A DNA stretch of 64,000 bases from Celoporthe dispersa (lineage: Eukaryota; Ascomycota; Sordariomycetes; Diaporthales; Cryphonectriaceae), in the NCBI GenBank assembly GCA_016584495.1, contig WAID01000006.1, positions 2,108,001-2,172,000 on the forward strand, in the 5' to 3' direction. Shown one piece after another: positions 46,043 through 57,435 of the stretch. A program made the position numbers and the translations under genes. Each line of letters opens with the position of its first letter. The stretch's first letter is position 1. Below the pieces are notes generated by a model, which had not been told where the DNA came from, did no database searches, and worked only from the letters and a program-made list of their open reading frames with translations.

Positions 46043-46961
46043 CTAGAATAGGTCATCGATGGCCTTGTCTGCATCTTTCGCGATGAGCTCCCTCATTCCC
46101 TGCAGGAAGAGTTAGTCCCGCGTCTCCGAAGCTCAATACGGGCCCTGGAGACTCACCTTTGGCATCATGGGCTGTCCATCCTCACCCTTGACATATCGGA
46201 AGGGCATCTGGGTGCTCTCGTGGTCGTTGATCTTCAGATCTGGGTGGTCCAGATACTGGATCTCGTCGAGGGGGACTGTCGAATTTTCTCAGCAGCCAGG
46301 CGGGCGCAGGGTACACATCTGGAAAGGGATGGATGGGTGGATGAGCAGACTCACTCTGCTGCTGGATGACTATGCGCGTGACACGGACCGCCGTGTCGGT
46401 AGTCATCTGCACCGGCCCGAGGCGTCGTCCGGGAAATCCCTTCTTCCTCAACTCAGAGGTTCGATCTGGCCGGGTCAGCAAAGGGGCCTTGTTTCCCGTG
46501 GTATTACCTGATCATCTGTTATGTAGTCCTACCTCTTGGAGGATCATCACCTACAGAACCGTTAGCGATGCGTGAGAAGACCAGAGAAGCAGAAAAAAGA
46601 AAAAAAGTCTCCCTGTCTTGGGGTATCTGGGCTCACCTAGTATGCCGCCGAACAGGAAGGTCCCAAACACCTGCGCATCTTCTGGAGAGAGGTCCTTCTC
46701 GGCCGCCGGATCGAGCAGGCACACGGTGTCTTTGGACGAGGCGTAGATATCCTCGACGCTGCTCTGGGTCGCCTTGAAGGTGGGTATGGCGTCCAGGGAG
46801 CCGGGAACCTTGAACTCTGGGGAAATGGATGACAGCGTGAAGCTGCTACCGTTCTCCTGGGACTCTTGGGCGATGGCGATATACTCGAGCTCTGACCATG
46901 GGCCTAGTTCTGGGTCGAGGTGCTCGACGATGTACGTCTTACCACCGATGTTGGGGGCCAT
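46043..46961 (-). CDS. SFM1: SPOUT-family protein arginine methyltransferase SFM1
   Basis: Five exons (minus): 46637-46961, 46533-46550, 46355-46465, 46157-46275 and 46043-46099, with introns of 86, 67, 79 and 57 bp, giving 209 residues. Conserved features are YIVEHLDPELGPWSELEY near the start and GTFLFGGILGDDPPRDRTSELRK (spread over exons 1-3). The SPOUT-knot sequence RRLGPVQMTTDTAVRVTRIV, PLDEIQYLDHPDLKIN and a C-terminal FRYVKGEDGQPMMPKGM complete it. Yeast Sfm1 methylates Arg146 of ribosomal protein uS3 (Rps3). Exon 2 is only 18 bp, yet it carries part of the conserved glycine/acidic loop, which supports it. All splice sites are canonical and the frame is intact. Confidence 0.9.
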
Positions 46962-48290
46962 TGTTTTTTTTTCTTTAAAAAATAGATCAAGCTCGAAGAA
47001 GAGCGGCAGGCAGGTTACTTGTGGAGGTCAGTTCTGGAGAAGTGTGTACATGTGGTGAGGGTTGTGCTATATCTCGAGGTCCGGGCGTGAGCGTGCAGAG
47101 AGAAATTCAACATCGAAATTTGACGGCGGTTTACCATAGTACTCTGTAGGCTCAAGTGTGGTCGCTGCGGGATCAGCATTAGCGCCCGCCTTGGCACTAC
47201 TACCCACTATGTACTATGTAGTACTGCTGAGCAAATACCTCCTGCTGTTGGAAGCACCGTGCATGAGAAGTACCTTCCATGTTGTGGACGGTGTTTCCAG
47301 ATCGACCTTATTTTCTATCTTACTCTGGATTCGCTGCCATGAGGATTTTAACTGGTTGTATGATCAAGTGTAATCCGAGTGTGGACTGTGTCACCTACGT
47401 AATAAATACTACAGTGACTGCGTTTTCCGAAACCATGAGACCTGGGCCAGGGCGTGGACCCCTTCATTGAACCTGGACTTGGGACTTGGTCAGCATCATC
47501 CCAAATCTAGGCGTGAATAGGCACACAAAGTCCCACCCGTTCTCAAGAGGGCAGAGCGACCAGTGCTGGAAAAAAAAAGTACCATCTCGGTCTAATATCA
47601 CAAAGAGGGAATCGAGCAGAAAGCAGCCGACGGAAAGGTCCAGTGCAACAGTCATTGACTGCTCGCCCTCTTTCATTGACTGCTCGCCCTCTTTCATTGA
47701 CTGCTCGCCCTCTTGGCCCTGGGGGAGCTTGAGGTCTGAATCCGTCCAGATAAAATATCAAGTGCTGATGGCCAATTCAGGGCTGCGGCCAGCCAGCCAG
47801 ACCAAAAAGGGCGAACAAATATAGCAACTCCCGGGTGGTGAGGTGAACCCCTGCAGTAGAGGATCGATCCACCGTACAGCGCCTACTGCTACCATACTTA
47901 GTACAGAGCCCCCCATCACTAGTAGCAGCCTCGGGCGAGGCAAGGCCGCGCCAGACCCCTGCCCACGCTCTACATAGTAAAACGTCGCGACTCCTTTCGG
48001 AAACCCTGGGGATCCTCTTTGCCTTATGTGAGATCTGTCACCAAGAAAACCGCAACTCAACAATACCAACGACGACCCCCTTAGCTATTCCAATCGACTC
48101 GCCAACAGCTCTATCATCCAGACGGCTGCTGGGCGACCCTCTTCTGTCATTTCTCGCGACCCAGAACACCCTCTCTCTCTCCACCTACCGCAGATGACTT
48201 TCCAGCGCTGAGGTGCTCTCTCCCCCTCCCCGACAGCCCCCGTCGTCAAGAAACCCCCTTCGTCTCTTGACCCGCCAGGGTCGAGCCATC
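46962..48290. other. Divergent region (SFM1 / KEX1) with a minisatellite
   Basis: 1.3 kb between divergent genes. It holds a three-copy 21-bp tandem repeat (47653-47714) and a C/T-rich leader before the KEX1 start (48160-48290). No gene supported. Confidence 0.5.
47653..47714. repeat. 21-bp tandem repeat, three copies
   Basis: The unit CATTGACTGCTCGCCCTCTT(T) occurs three times in perfect head-to-tail order; only the final base of the last copy differs. It sits about 580 bp upstream of the KEX1 start in the divergent spacer. Confidence 0.95.
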
Positions 48291-50401
48291 ATGGCTCTTC
48301 TCACCAGATCGAGGCTGGCAGTCGCCGCCCTCGCCGCCCTGTCATGGATAATACCAGCAGCCGGCGCCCAAAAGAGCGCCGCCGATTACTTTGTCCATGC
48401 CCTTCCCGGCGCTCCCGCCACGCCTTTCATCAAGATGCATGCTGGGTAAGTACTTGATCTTGTCCTCCTGCGAGCGTGCACGCCCTCTCCTCTCGTCACG
48501 GATAGTATCGCTGACCGCAGCGCTGGGCTGCCTGCAGACACATCGAAGTCACCCCGGAACACAACGGAAACCTGTTCTTCTGGCACTACCAGAACCAGCA
48601 CATCGCAAACAAGCAGCGCACGGTCCTCTGGCTGAACGGCGGACCCGGCTGTAGCTCGGAGGACGGCGGCCTCATGGAGATCGGGCCCTACAGGCTGAAG
48701 GACGAGAACACGCTGGTGCTGAACGATGGCTCGTGGCACGAGTTCGCAAACCTGCTCTTCGTCGATAACCCGGTCGGCACCGGCTTCAGCTATGTCGACA
48801 CCGACTCCTACGTCCACGAGCTCGACGAGATGGCAGATCAGATGGTGGTCTTCCTCGAGAAGTTCTTTGCCCTGTTTCCGGAATATGAACAAGACGACGT
48901 GAGTAGTTCCACATGACGCTGCCTGAGGAGGGGAGAGAGAGAGAGAGTGTGTGTGTGTGTGTGTGGAGAGGGGAGATGCTGACCCTTGCCCCCCTCCGCG
49001 GGGTTTCTAGCTTTACATCGCAGGCGAGTCCTATGCCGGACAGCACATACCTTACATAGCACAACACATCCTCGAGCGGAACAAGAAGGCAGGCATCGCA
49101 CACAAGTGGAAGCTCGGGGGCCTCCCTGATCGGCAACGGCTGGATCTCGCCCCAGGATCAGTACCAGGCATACATCGACTTTGCCTACGAAAAGGAGCTC
49201 CTCAAGAAGGGCAGCGATGCGGCCAAGAAGGTCGAGGCCCAGCGGCGCATCTGCGAAAAGGACCTCGCCATCGACGGCAACAAGGTCGACTACATGAACT
49301 GCGAGTCCATCCTCCAGGAGATCCTGTCCGAGACGTCGACCACCAGCGCCTCGGGCCAGAAGGAATGTTACAACATGTACGACGTGCGCCTCAAGGACAC
49401 GTACCCTAGCTGCGGCATGAACTGGCCGCCAGACCTCAAGTCCGTCACGCCGTACCTGCGCCGCAAGGAGGTCACCGACGCGCTGCACGTCAACCCGGCC
49501 AAGAACACGGGCTGGACCGAGTGCTCTGGCTCCGTGGGCAGCAACTTCCGCGCCTCCCACTCGCGGCCCTCCGTCCAGCTCCTGCCCGACCTCCTCGCCG
49601 AGATCCCCGTGCTGCTCTTCTCGGGCGCCGAGGACCTCATCTGCAACCACCTGGGCACCGAGGCCCTCATCGGCAACATGAAGTGGAACGGCGGCAAGGG
49701 CTTCGAGCTGTCGCCCGGCACCTGGGCCCCCCGCAGGGGAGTGGATGTTCGAGGGCGAGGTCGCCGGCTTCTGGCAGTCCGCCCGCAACCTGACCTACGT
49801 GCTCTTCTACAACTCGTCCCACATGGTCCCTTTCGACGTCGCCCGACGCTCCCGCGACATGCTCGACCGCTTCATGGGCGTCGACATCTCCTCCATCGGC
49901 GGCAAGCCCATGGACTCCTTCCTCGACGGCGAGAGGCTCCCCGACACCACTGTCGGCGGCCAGGCCGGCAACTCCACCGCCGCCCAGGAGGCCGAGCAGG
50001 AGAAACTCGACGCTGCCAAGTGGGAGGCCTACCAGCGCTCTGGCGAGGTCATCCTCGTCATCGTCTCTGTCGCCGCCGCGGCATGGGGCTACTGGGTCTG
50101 GAAGGAGAGGCGCAAGAGGCGCGGCTACCTCGGCCTCGCCCAGGGCTCCACCTCCCTGCTCTCCACCAGCCAGCGGAGGGATTTCCGGGGCCGCGGGGGC
50201 ACCGCCACCAACGGTCGTGACCTCGAGGCCGCCGACTTTGACGAGGCCGAGCTCGACGACCTGCATGTCGAGTCGCCTACCGTCGAGGGTCACGAGGAGG
50301 GCGTCATGGGCGGTGGCGAGGGGCGCTACAGCTTGGGTGACGACAGCGACGAGGACTCGGGCAGGGGGGCAAAGAAGGAGGCTAATGGCGGAAAGCACTG
50401 A
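48291..50401 (+). CDS. KEX1: Pheromone-processing carboxypeptidase Kex1
   Basis: Exons 48291-48445, 48538-48898 and 49011-50401 (introns 92 and 112 bp) encode about 634 residues. A signal peptide (1-26) leads into a peptidase S10 domain: WLNGGPGCSSEDG, nucleophile Ser179 in AGESYAG, Asp380 in FSGAEDLICN and His442 in SSHMVPFD. After a Glu/Ala-rich stalk comes one membrane helix (about 518-535, VILVIVSVAAAAWGYWVW), then a basic stop-transfer and an acidic cytosolic tail of ~95 residues, the standard Kex1 layout. It trims C-terminal Lys/Arg from Kex2-cleaved precursors such as alpha-type pheromone in the late Golgi. Two frame breaks are apparent, each one base too many: C run 49124-49126 and G run 49736-49739. 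Intron 2 contains a (GA)n(GT)n microsatellite. Confidence 0.92.
48932..48964. repeat. (GA)n(GT)n microsatellite inside KEX1 intron 2
   Basis: About eight GA and nine GT units lie between the donor (48899) and acceptor (49010) of KEX1 intron 2. Length variation here would change intron length only. Confidence 0.9.
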
Positions 50402-51148
50402 TAAATAGATTGGATCGCGGGAGGAGGGATTGCTTTCTATTCTGACCCCCCTCCCCCCTTTCAGTGATGGCGTACGTGTATGTCTGTGGGCGTGGGTGTG
50501 GGCGGGTGTGATTTGGCATTCAAACAACTATCAAAACAACAAAACCAAACTTGCATGTGCTTGGGGTGACCAACACGGGCATCACGCAGGCGGGAGGAAC
50601 GGGGTGGAGAAACTTGTGGGTTTGGTTGGTTAAGGTCAGGTCACGGCGTACAGCGTTCTGTAAACAGACCCGGCCAGGTTGATTGGTTCATTTATTTCAA
50701 TTAAGAGCTGCATTTTCAAGTCTTTGTCTCGACCCAAACAGGCTGATGCTGCCGTGCATCGTTCTTCTCTTGATTGATTTTCATATCCATCCTGCCAGAC
50801 TGACCCAACTTGACCCGCCATTCTGCTAGCCAGCAAGGGCTTTGCTTGAATCTTTTCAGGACAAGACTGGGCTCGCTTAGTCCGCCTAGGATGATCATCA
50901 TCACCACCCTCTTGGTTTACCTCCCCAGAAGCCATCGTTGCAGTTCGTGGCCCTTTCTCTGAGTGAAGACGGGGACGGCTTCGTCATGCTGGTATGGTCG
51001 TCGACCTTGGTATCTTTCGTTTTTGTTGTTGTTGCTGTCGGGCTGTGCGTACCCGAACAAGTTAAGCCGGGTGCGATTCTGATCGTCCGACTGGAGGTTA
51101 TCTGTATCCAGACGCGCCGAACGTGCTGCGTCGAGAACTTGATGGCAC
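50402..51148. other. Convergent intergenic region (KEX1 / DRE2)
   Basis: 0.75 kb spacer separating two convergent 3' ends. A C run and GTGTG-rich stretch follow the KEX1 stop. No gene supported. Confidence 0.5.
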
Positions 51149-52336
51149 TCAGAACTGAGGGACGTTGTTCAGGATCTTGACCTCCTCGCCAGGCTTGAAA
51201 GGAGGAAGACCGACTGTGCATAGTTAGTAAAAGCTGACCCACAACGACACATGCAGCATAGTATGTAGACGTACTGTAGGGGCAATCGGCGCATCGGAAC
51301 GCATCGCCCAGCGCACAGCTGCCGCAGCTACCCGTCTTGCCCTGCACTGTAAAAGTCCAGCTCGTTCAGGTCCTCGCTTTTCAGCTTCAGGGTGTTCAGG
51401 TCCTTGTCGGCCTGGGCGCGGCGGGCTTTGTCCTCGGCCTCGAGGCGCTCTGCAAGGCCGCAGGTGCAGTCCTTACAGGCGCGGCGCTTCTTGCCGGGTT
51501 GGGGGGCACACTCGGGAGCTGCAGGCAGACATATGTCAGCAGATGGAGGATAATGGTACAGGGGGCGGGGTGAAGGGTGCGCGCGACATACGAATCTGGA
51601 TAGGTCGGTTCAGGTCCGCCTCGGTCATCAGCTCGTCCTCGTCGAGCAGGTCGTCGTCATCGTCCAGATCGTCACCAAAGTCGAAACCGACGCCAGCAGG
51701 CATGGGCTTGACGGCAGGAGGGACCATAGACAGAGTGGTAGGCTCGTTGGCGATATTGACCGTGACCATGTCGACGGCAGGACCAGCAGAGCTGTGCAGG
51801 GTACTGTTGCCCTTCTCGGTATCCTTCTTCTTGCCAAACCGCAGAGGGATGGCAACAGCCTCCTCCTCAACCTTCTCGAACGCGCCGTCCTTCTCGACCA
51901 GTCCAGCGAGGACCGCCTCGCGCAGCTCCTTGTCGTCAAACCGTCCGTCCTGGGTCCTCAGCTTTCCACCCGCACGCATCGCGGGGACCAGAGCGCCGAA
52001 CACCTCGCGCGATAGCAGGACGACTGCCTCGGCGTGTCTAGCGCCATCCGTGTCAGTCAGGAGCAGGACGAGGTCGTATGTCTCGGCGGGGAGGGTGACG
52101 AGGCCTGCGGACAGGCGGTCGAGCATCTGGAGGTCGGTCGTGGCGCGGTCGTAGCTAGGGATGACCGTGGTCAAATCGCCCTGCGAGGCGACGGAGGGAG
52201 GTGCCAGCAGGAGGGTGCGGCCTGCTGGGGAGGAGGAGGAGGAGGAGGAGAAAGGTGCGGGGCCATTGGCCAGCGTGGGCTTGCCGCCGAAATTGAAGTC
52301 GGGGCTGGTGTCGATGGTGACAAGAGAGGGCGACAT
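51149..52336 (-). CDS. DRE2: Fe-S cluster assembly protein Dre2 (anamorsin/CIAPIN1)
   Basis: Exons (minus) 51592-52336, 51275-51518 and 51149-51213 (introns 73 and 61 bp) encode about 350 residues. An N-terminal methyltransferase-like fold (residues ~35-150) leads through an acidic linker (FDFGDDLDDDDDLLDEDEL) to the CIAPIN1 domain. Its first cluster motif is ECAPQPGKKRRACKDCTC. The second, twin CX2C motif is CGSCALGDAFRCADC, followed by the tail FKPGEEVKIL. Dre2 takes electrons from Tah18 to feed cytosolic Fe-S assembly and is essential in yeast. One frame break is apparent at the A run 51351-51354 (one base too many) just before the twin CX2C motif; exon 2 is 244 bp where 243 is expected. 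Confidence 0.92.
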
Positions 52337-53091
52337 CTTGGTGGCGACTTTTGATTGATCAATGAATGTGGTGGGCTGGATTGTCGACGCTGGAGGGTGG
52401 TGTTTGGTGAAAGAGGGTAGGTTTGTGGGCGTCGAGGGCTGAAGGGCTGAGGTTCCAGGTTGGCATCAATTTGTTTGTAGGTTGGGCATGGAGATGTTGG
52501 GGTTTGTGGAGGAAGGAGTTTTCGACGGCTCTACTATACATCCGCAGGGTCCTCTCTTATCTTATAAATGACGTCTCTGTACTGTGCAGAGCCACCCCTC
52601 AAATGTGGAGCGGTACAGTGCTAACAAATCAGCACGGCTCTGATTACCAACCCTCTTGCTTTCTGGCTTGTGACATCCCGCTATCGGACCTGGTGAAAGT
52701 ATAAGTACCCATTGGGCATTTTTGACTCTTGTGAAGCGAGACTACCATGTGGGCACCAATATCTATCATGTAACAGATCCAAGGTCACAAATCTTTTCTG
52801 GAAAGACTAGTTGTTTGCATTTACTCGTGAGATGAGGATGCTTTTATAAGACCATTGTTGGGTGAAGATCTGAAAACATTTTATGCTCTTTTAAGCAGAA
52901 GCAACCACCTGGGCAGTAACATTATTGCTGGTGCTGTATCTACAAGTATTCCCCTCCTTGGCCCTCCAATCTTCTTCTAACCTGGATCCCTCCCATAAAA
53001 AGTAAAGTTTCTATGCTCTTCTACAGTGGAAACTTACTCCAAGAGTCTATTTATCTCATCTGCCATCGATTCCCACCTTCCCTGATCTTGA
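52337..53091. other. Intergenic, no gene seen
   Basis: 0.75 kb holding the DRE2 promoter and the 3' flank of the RTA1-like gene. Nothing else recognised. Confidence 0.5.
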
Positions 53092-54271
53092 TTACTTCTT
53101 CTCCAGACCGCCTCCATGACCCTTGTGCTTTCGCGTACACCCGAAAGGATCAATAAGCGTCATCCAAAAGTTTGCATCGTCGTCCCACCCAGGCCCTTCA
53201 GTCTCCGTGATCCCATCCCGCTCAAGAAAGATGTGATAATCCGCCGGGAGATATCTCCTAGGGTGGAAGACTGACCACAGGCACACGTTGGCGCACATAA
53301 GTGTTGCCTCAAACACATAAAAGAACCACTCGTACCTCAAGATCGGGCTGACATCTGTCACCTTGCCGGAGGTCTCCAGGTCGGCAATACTGAAGTACTC
53401 GACAATCCGGTACACCGTGCGGGTGAGGATCAGGGTGGTGCTGACGTACATGACGATGAGCGGTGTCGATACTTTCCGGTTGGCAGTGACCCCGGCTCGG
53501 GCGCAGCGGTGGTGGAAGATGACCGCGCAGAGGATGAAGAGCGCGATGGCCAGGAGCTGCAGGCACAGCCCAATCTTCATGAGGACCTGGCCGAGATTGA
53601 TCAGGCGATCTGGTAAAGACTTGTTGGCCAGGTACGTGACACCGATCGCGTTCAAGACCTCGATGAGGCTGGAGAGCATGGCAAAGGTCGTGAAGACGCG
53701 ACCCGGATGCATTGGTGCGCAGTAGGGTACGAAGTAGAGGATGCGTCCCACGACGTGGAAATTGGCAAGCTCGAGGAGGGGCCTGGCAGTCAATTAAGAC
53801 ACAAAGTCAGCAAGGTTTCAATTCATGTCCTTGCCATTCTTGTTCCCCTGTGCTTCCGGACCAACACGTACGGTGCCATGTAGATTAAGCAAGTACTCGC
53901 GATATAGATATCAAGATTCGTGGTCGTGTCGAAATAATTGAAGGCTCCATATTCTCGAAACACAAAGCCAAGGGTGAACATGAAGCAACAGACTGGGTAC
54001 AGAGCCGTTAACTTCCATGACTTGTAGTGACTAAGTAATAATTTCAGTTAGCTCTGGGACTGCTTCAGAAGCGGAGGAGCTACTAACTGAGATTGCCAGA
54101 GATGCGCAACACAGGCGGCCGCAAACGCGACACAGAAGAAGACCGGGGCCGCTTTGCTCGGAGCATATATGTATATACTTCCAGGCACTGTCATGGTTGA
54201 AGTATCGATTATTAGCTCATGCCATCAAGTTCTGGCAGGACTGTTGGCCTACCAATTTGTCCTTCTGGCAT
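53092..54271 (-). CDS. RTA1-domain seven-helix membrane protein
   Basis: Exons (minus) 54253-54271, 54088-54187, 53872-54030 and 53092-53782 (introns 65, 57 and 89 bp) encode 322 residues. The spliced N-terminus places IYIYAPSKAAPVFF before the first helix, the family's usual opening. About seven hydrophobic helices follow, with conserved GRILYFVPYC and RTVYRIVEYF plus an EWFFYVFEATLM helix near the end, all typical of PF04479. RTA1/RTM1/RSB1-type proteins are fungal plasma-membrane proteins linked to sphingoid-base or lipid export and resistance to toxic amphipaths. The substrate here is unknown. A start at 54194 within exon 2 would miss the family N-terminus, so the 19-bp first exon is preferred. 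It is divergent from a Zn2Cys6 regulator 650 bp away. Frame intact. Confidence 0.85.
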
Positions 54272-54920
54272 CTTGAGAGCTCGGTGGATGTGGATGCTTT
54301 TGATAGCGTTGACAATAAAACTATCAGCAAATTACAATAATCTGCTTGAGTACTTTAAGTAATTTCAAAGAGGAATCGCCTCGAGCAACGAGCACTCGGC
54401 TTCTATATAGAAAAACATTGAAGGCACTGCACCCCTTAAGCCCGCCTCAGACTTCAACACCAGCACCACTGCCAGCCTGGATTTTCCCAACTGGGCAATT
54501 AGAAGTTCCCCGGTATTTGATCCGAGCAGGTTCCCAGCTTACTTTGTTTGGCTTACTGTAAGGCGCAGCTCGGTACCGCCGTAGGTACAAGTGGATCATT
54601 GCCCTAAGCGCTAAACCTAAGAAGGAGAATATAAGTCTCAAAGTACCTGTCAGATTTTGGTGGTTTCGTCTGGCTAAGGGTGCTCAGCCGCTCCTGTTAC
54701 CAGAGGGCCGTCAGCCACCACTGGAGACCGCAAGGCAGACTGCGTCTCTCTTCTCGGGCGGGCGATGGCAGTGACACTATAGCTCTGGAAAACAATAATC
54801 TCGTCGCCTTCTCGATTTATACTCTTTAAGGCAAATCAAAGGCCTTCTTGTTGTCTGAACACAAAGTGACTCATGGAGGTTGGACAACACTGAGGCTTTC
54901 TATACTAAGCTAAGTGAAAT
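54272..54920. promoter_or_regulatory. Shared divergent promoter, RTA1-like / Zn2Cys6 regulator
   Basis: 649 bp separate the two starts. Several CGG triplets occur, for example in TCGGTACCGCCG (about 54570-54581), with a CGGTACCG inverted repeat. Zn2Cys6 proteins usually bind CGG pairs, so this is a plausible but unproven operator. No other gene fits here. Confidence 0.35.
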
Positions 54921-56798
54921 ATGACGAAGAAGATTGGTGGACCTGTCACAGGCCCAAAACAAGCATGCTGGGAGTGTCTCCGCCGGCAGCTCGCCTGCGA
55001 TGCTGCACACCCAACCTGTGACACGTGCATCAAGAACGGGGTGGTGTGTCCGGGTTACGAGGACCAACGGCCTCTGCGCTGGCTGGCACCTGGCACGGTA
55101 AAGTCGCGCTCAGGGAGAAAGCCAAAGCATCCAGCCGTGCCCATCAAGCAGCTACCTAAAGATACTCGAGGTGGGGCGGAGGAGGGTTCATCTCTTTCCC
55201 TTACCGTGCTGAACACGGATCTTGACGCCATAGTTCAAGCTCTGCAATACTGTGAGTCTCTCTCTCGCAAGCGAGTCTTAGTGTGAAAGTGGTTATCGGT
55301 CTATACTTACACAAGAACTATTATGTTTAGGGAATGAGGTAGCCTTACCCGAGTATTACGCAGTCACCGAGCTCGCACCAAACCCCTGGCTCGCTGCGAT
55401 ACCGATGGCGATTCTCCCTTCAATTCCAGTCCCTATCATGGAGACTTTGGTGTTCATGGCCTTAGGATATCGTGTTTCACAACTTCCTGAGGCGGCGGAC
55501 CGATCCGAATCCGCGGTACTGAGGACGCGCATGTATACACACCGCGGCAAAGCTATCAATACCATCTCTCTCACCCTCAGTGACGAGAGGCTTCAGAACA
55601 CAGATTATGCGTTGGCGGTCGTTTTGATGCTCTTATTCGGCGAGGTGGGCATCAATCTCCACCCTTCGAAATCTGAATACGAAGGGTGCTCGTGCCCTGA
55701 TTGTATTATCGGATATTAATTCTGTTATTATGCACTGACTCTGGCTCTGCACTGCTCTTTGATTAGTCACGACAATGTGCCTCCCTCGACCTGGGCGCAA
55801 CATTTCGAGGGTGCCTGCAAGATGATAGAGCTCCGTGGTGGGCTGCAAACCTTTGCGGACAACGCAAATCTCAAGCCCGTGCTTGAATATTTCCTGATGT
55901 GAGTTTTTCAGCTTCGATACCTAAGTAGGCCGAGAGCATTTCAAGGGAAAGAGACTTTTGCGCAGCGATATGTTGGATTTCTGCACCAGCAAGACAAGAG
56001 AACTCCTTCAGCGTGCCTTTGCACGTCATGCTGATACTCACGCTGGGCACCACCACTAATTCCAAACCGCATTCAAGCATCGGCGTCATGGCGAACACCA
56101 TAAGCCCTCCCTCTCGACAGCTCAAAATGACCCGCCAGTCCTCACAAGTCGACATAATTGCCAAATTCTACGGCGACGACCTCTTTCCAGTGCTCTTCTG
56201 CCCGCCGGAGCTCTTCCTCGAGGTGATCCGCATCAACGACCTCCGAGCACGCGCGTGCGCCCTGGGCGGATCCGATCTCCCAGACCTCAGGCCCGCGGCC
56301 AATGAGGTCCTCGACCGCGTCCTCGCCTTCCAGGCCCAGTCCTGGGCTGATGCTCACAAAGGCGCATCTGCCGACGGCCGTGACCACAGTGCCGCGTGGG
56401 TTCTCCTAGGGCGCGTCTACCAGTCCGCAATAGCACTCTATTGCGTCTCTTCCCTGCAGAGCCTCTCGGTCCTCCCATATAATATAAAGCTAGAAATTCT
56501 GAGGTCCGAGCATAGAGAGATCCTCGGGTCGTCACTGGCGGTTGCTCTGCGCTCACCACAGCTCAAGATGTGGATAATGTGGCCGTTGGTAGTGGCAGGG
56601 CTGGAGGCCGGTCCATCAGACACCTATAGAGACGGCGGTAACGTGTGTGATTTTGTTAGTAGAGAGTTGCGCATGATGGCTAGGTACCTGGGCACGCCCT
56701 TGCCTCTGGTGGCTCGGGAGAGGCTGCGGGCGTTTTGGGGGACGCCAGGCAGAGGGTGGGATGGTTGTTTTGACCAGCCTTTTGCTTTTGTAACATGA
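54921..56798 (+). CDS. Zn2Cys6 binuclear-cluster transcription factor
   Basis: Proposed exons are 54921-55251, 55331-55685, 55767-55898 and 56012-56798 (introns 79, 81 and 113 bp), about 534 residues. The N-terminal cluster is C16-x2-C19-x6-C26-x6-C33-x2-C36-x6-C43, followed by CPGYE and a basic linker, the standard GAL4-type DNA-binding layout. The rest matches the fungal-specific regulatory region (PF11951-like): YALAVVLMLLFGE, WAQHFEGACKMIELRGGLQTF, and FYGDDLFPVLFCPPELFLEVIRIN. Exon 2's donor (GTGCTC) is weak, and a GTGGGC donor at 55645 is the alternative, though it shifts frame. Exon 4 from the acceptor at 56011 keeps the frame open, so no break is required. Its head-to-head position suggests control of the RTA1-like neighbour. 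Confidence 0.78.
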
Positions 56799-57435
56799 AA
56801 TGGTCAATAGTGAGGAGGGCGAGGTGGACGGTGGGTGAAAGATGGTGTTTTAAGTGTCAGCAATCTCGAGTAAGCTGAGAAACCTCCCGCCTCAGACCCC
56901 TCGCCCTATCCGCTCCGGGTGGCTCTGTCCTCCCATTTCCATAGACCCGCAGGTCGGACATAGAATACGATACACAACATATCCTTGAGACATCTATATT
57001 ATCAGGTGGTTTATTCTCATCTTTACAATATGTCTCACGCAGGGCAAGACTCGCCATGTGAGCCTGCAGGCTGTCTTGCAGAAACTACCCACCCTTGAAG
57101 TAACAAGTATCGAACCACCCCTTGGGGGCCAAGGCTTAGGTGTGTGCGTGGATATCTCAGTACAGATGATTGTGTTATTAACTTGATTGCCAATTTGGCT
57201 GTTCTCTCGGCAGGTGACCGAGGCTTTGGTAGGTCGGTAGATCAAGCATGACCTCTGTTGTATTGCTTACAACCTTTTTGATGAAGAGAACGATGTCCTC
57301 CAGAAGACAAAAGAACAGCAGGCTGATTAGAAGTACGGGATCTATGCGAGCGCTAAAAGTATGGTTATCCCCAGTGCTCGCTGGAAATGATGTGGTATAC
57401 CTAGATAGGACTCGCACAGGATCTCATCTAGATCA
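56799..57435. other. Intergenic, no gene seen
   Basis: 0.64 kb downstream of the Zn2Cys6 gene. AT-richer. Nothing recognised. Confidence 0.45.

Noticed and set aside
48932..48964. The GA/GT run as a CRISPR-like or regulatory repeat
   Set aside because: It is a plain dinucleotide microsatellite wholly inside KEX1 intron 2, with no spacers or unit structure.
55966..56059. A frame break in the Zn2Cys6 gene between exons 3 and 4
   Set aside because: It was first suspected because the acceptor at 55965 leads to a stop at 56057. Using the acceptor at 56011 restores an open frame that joins conserved blocks, so no indel is needed.
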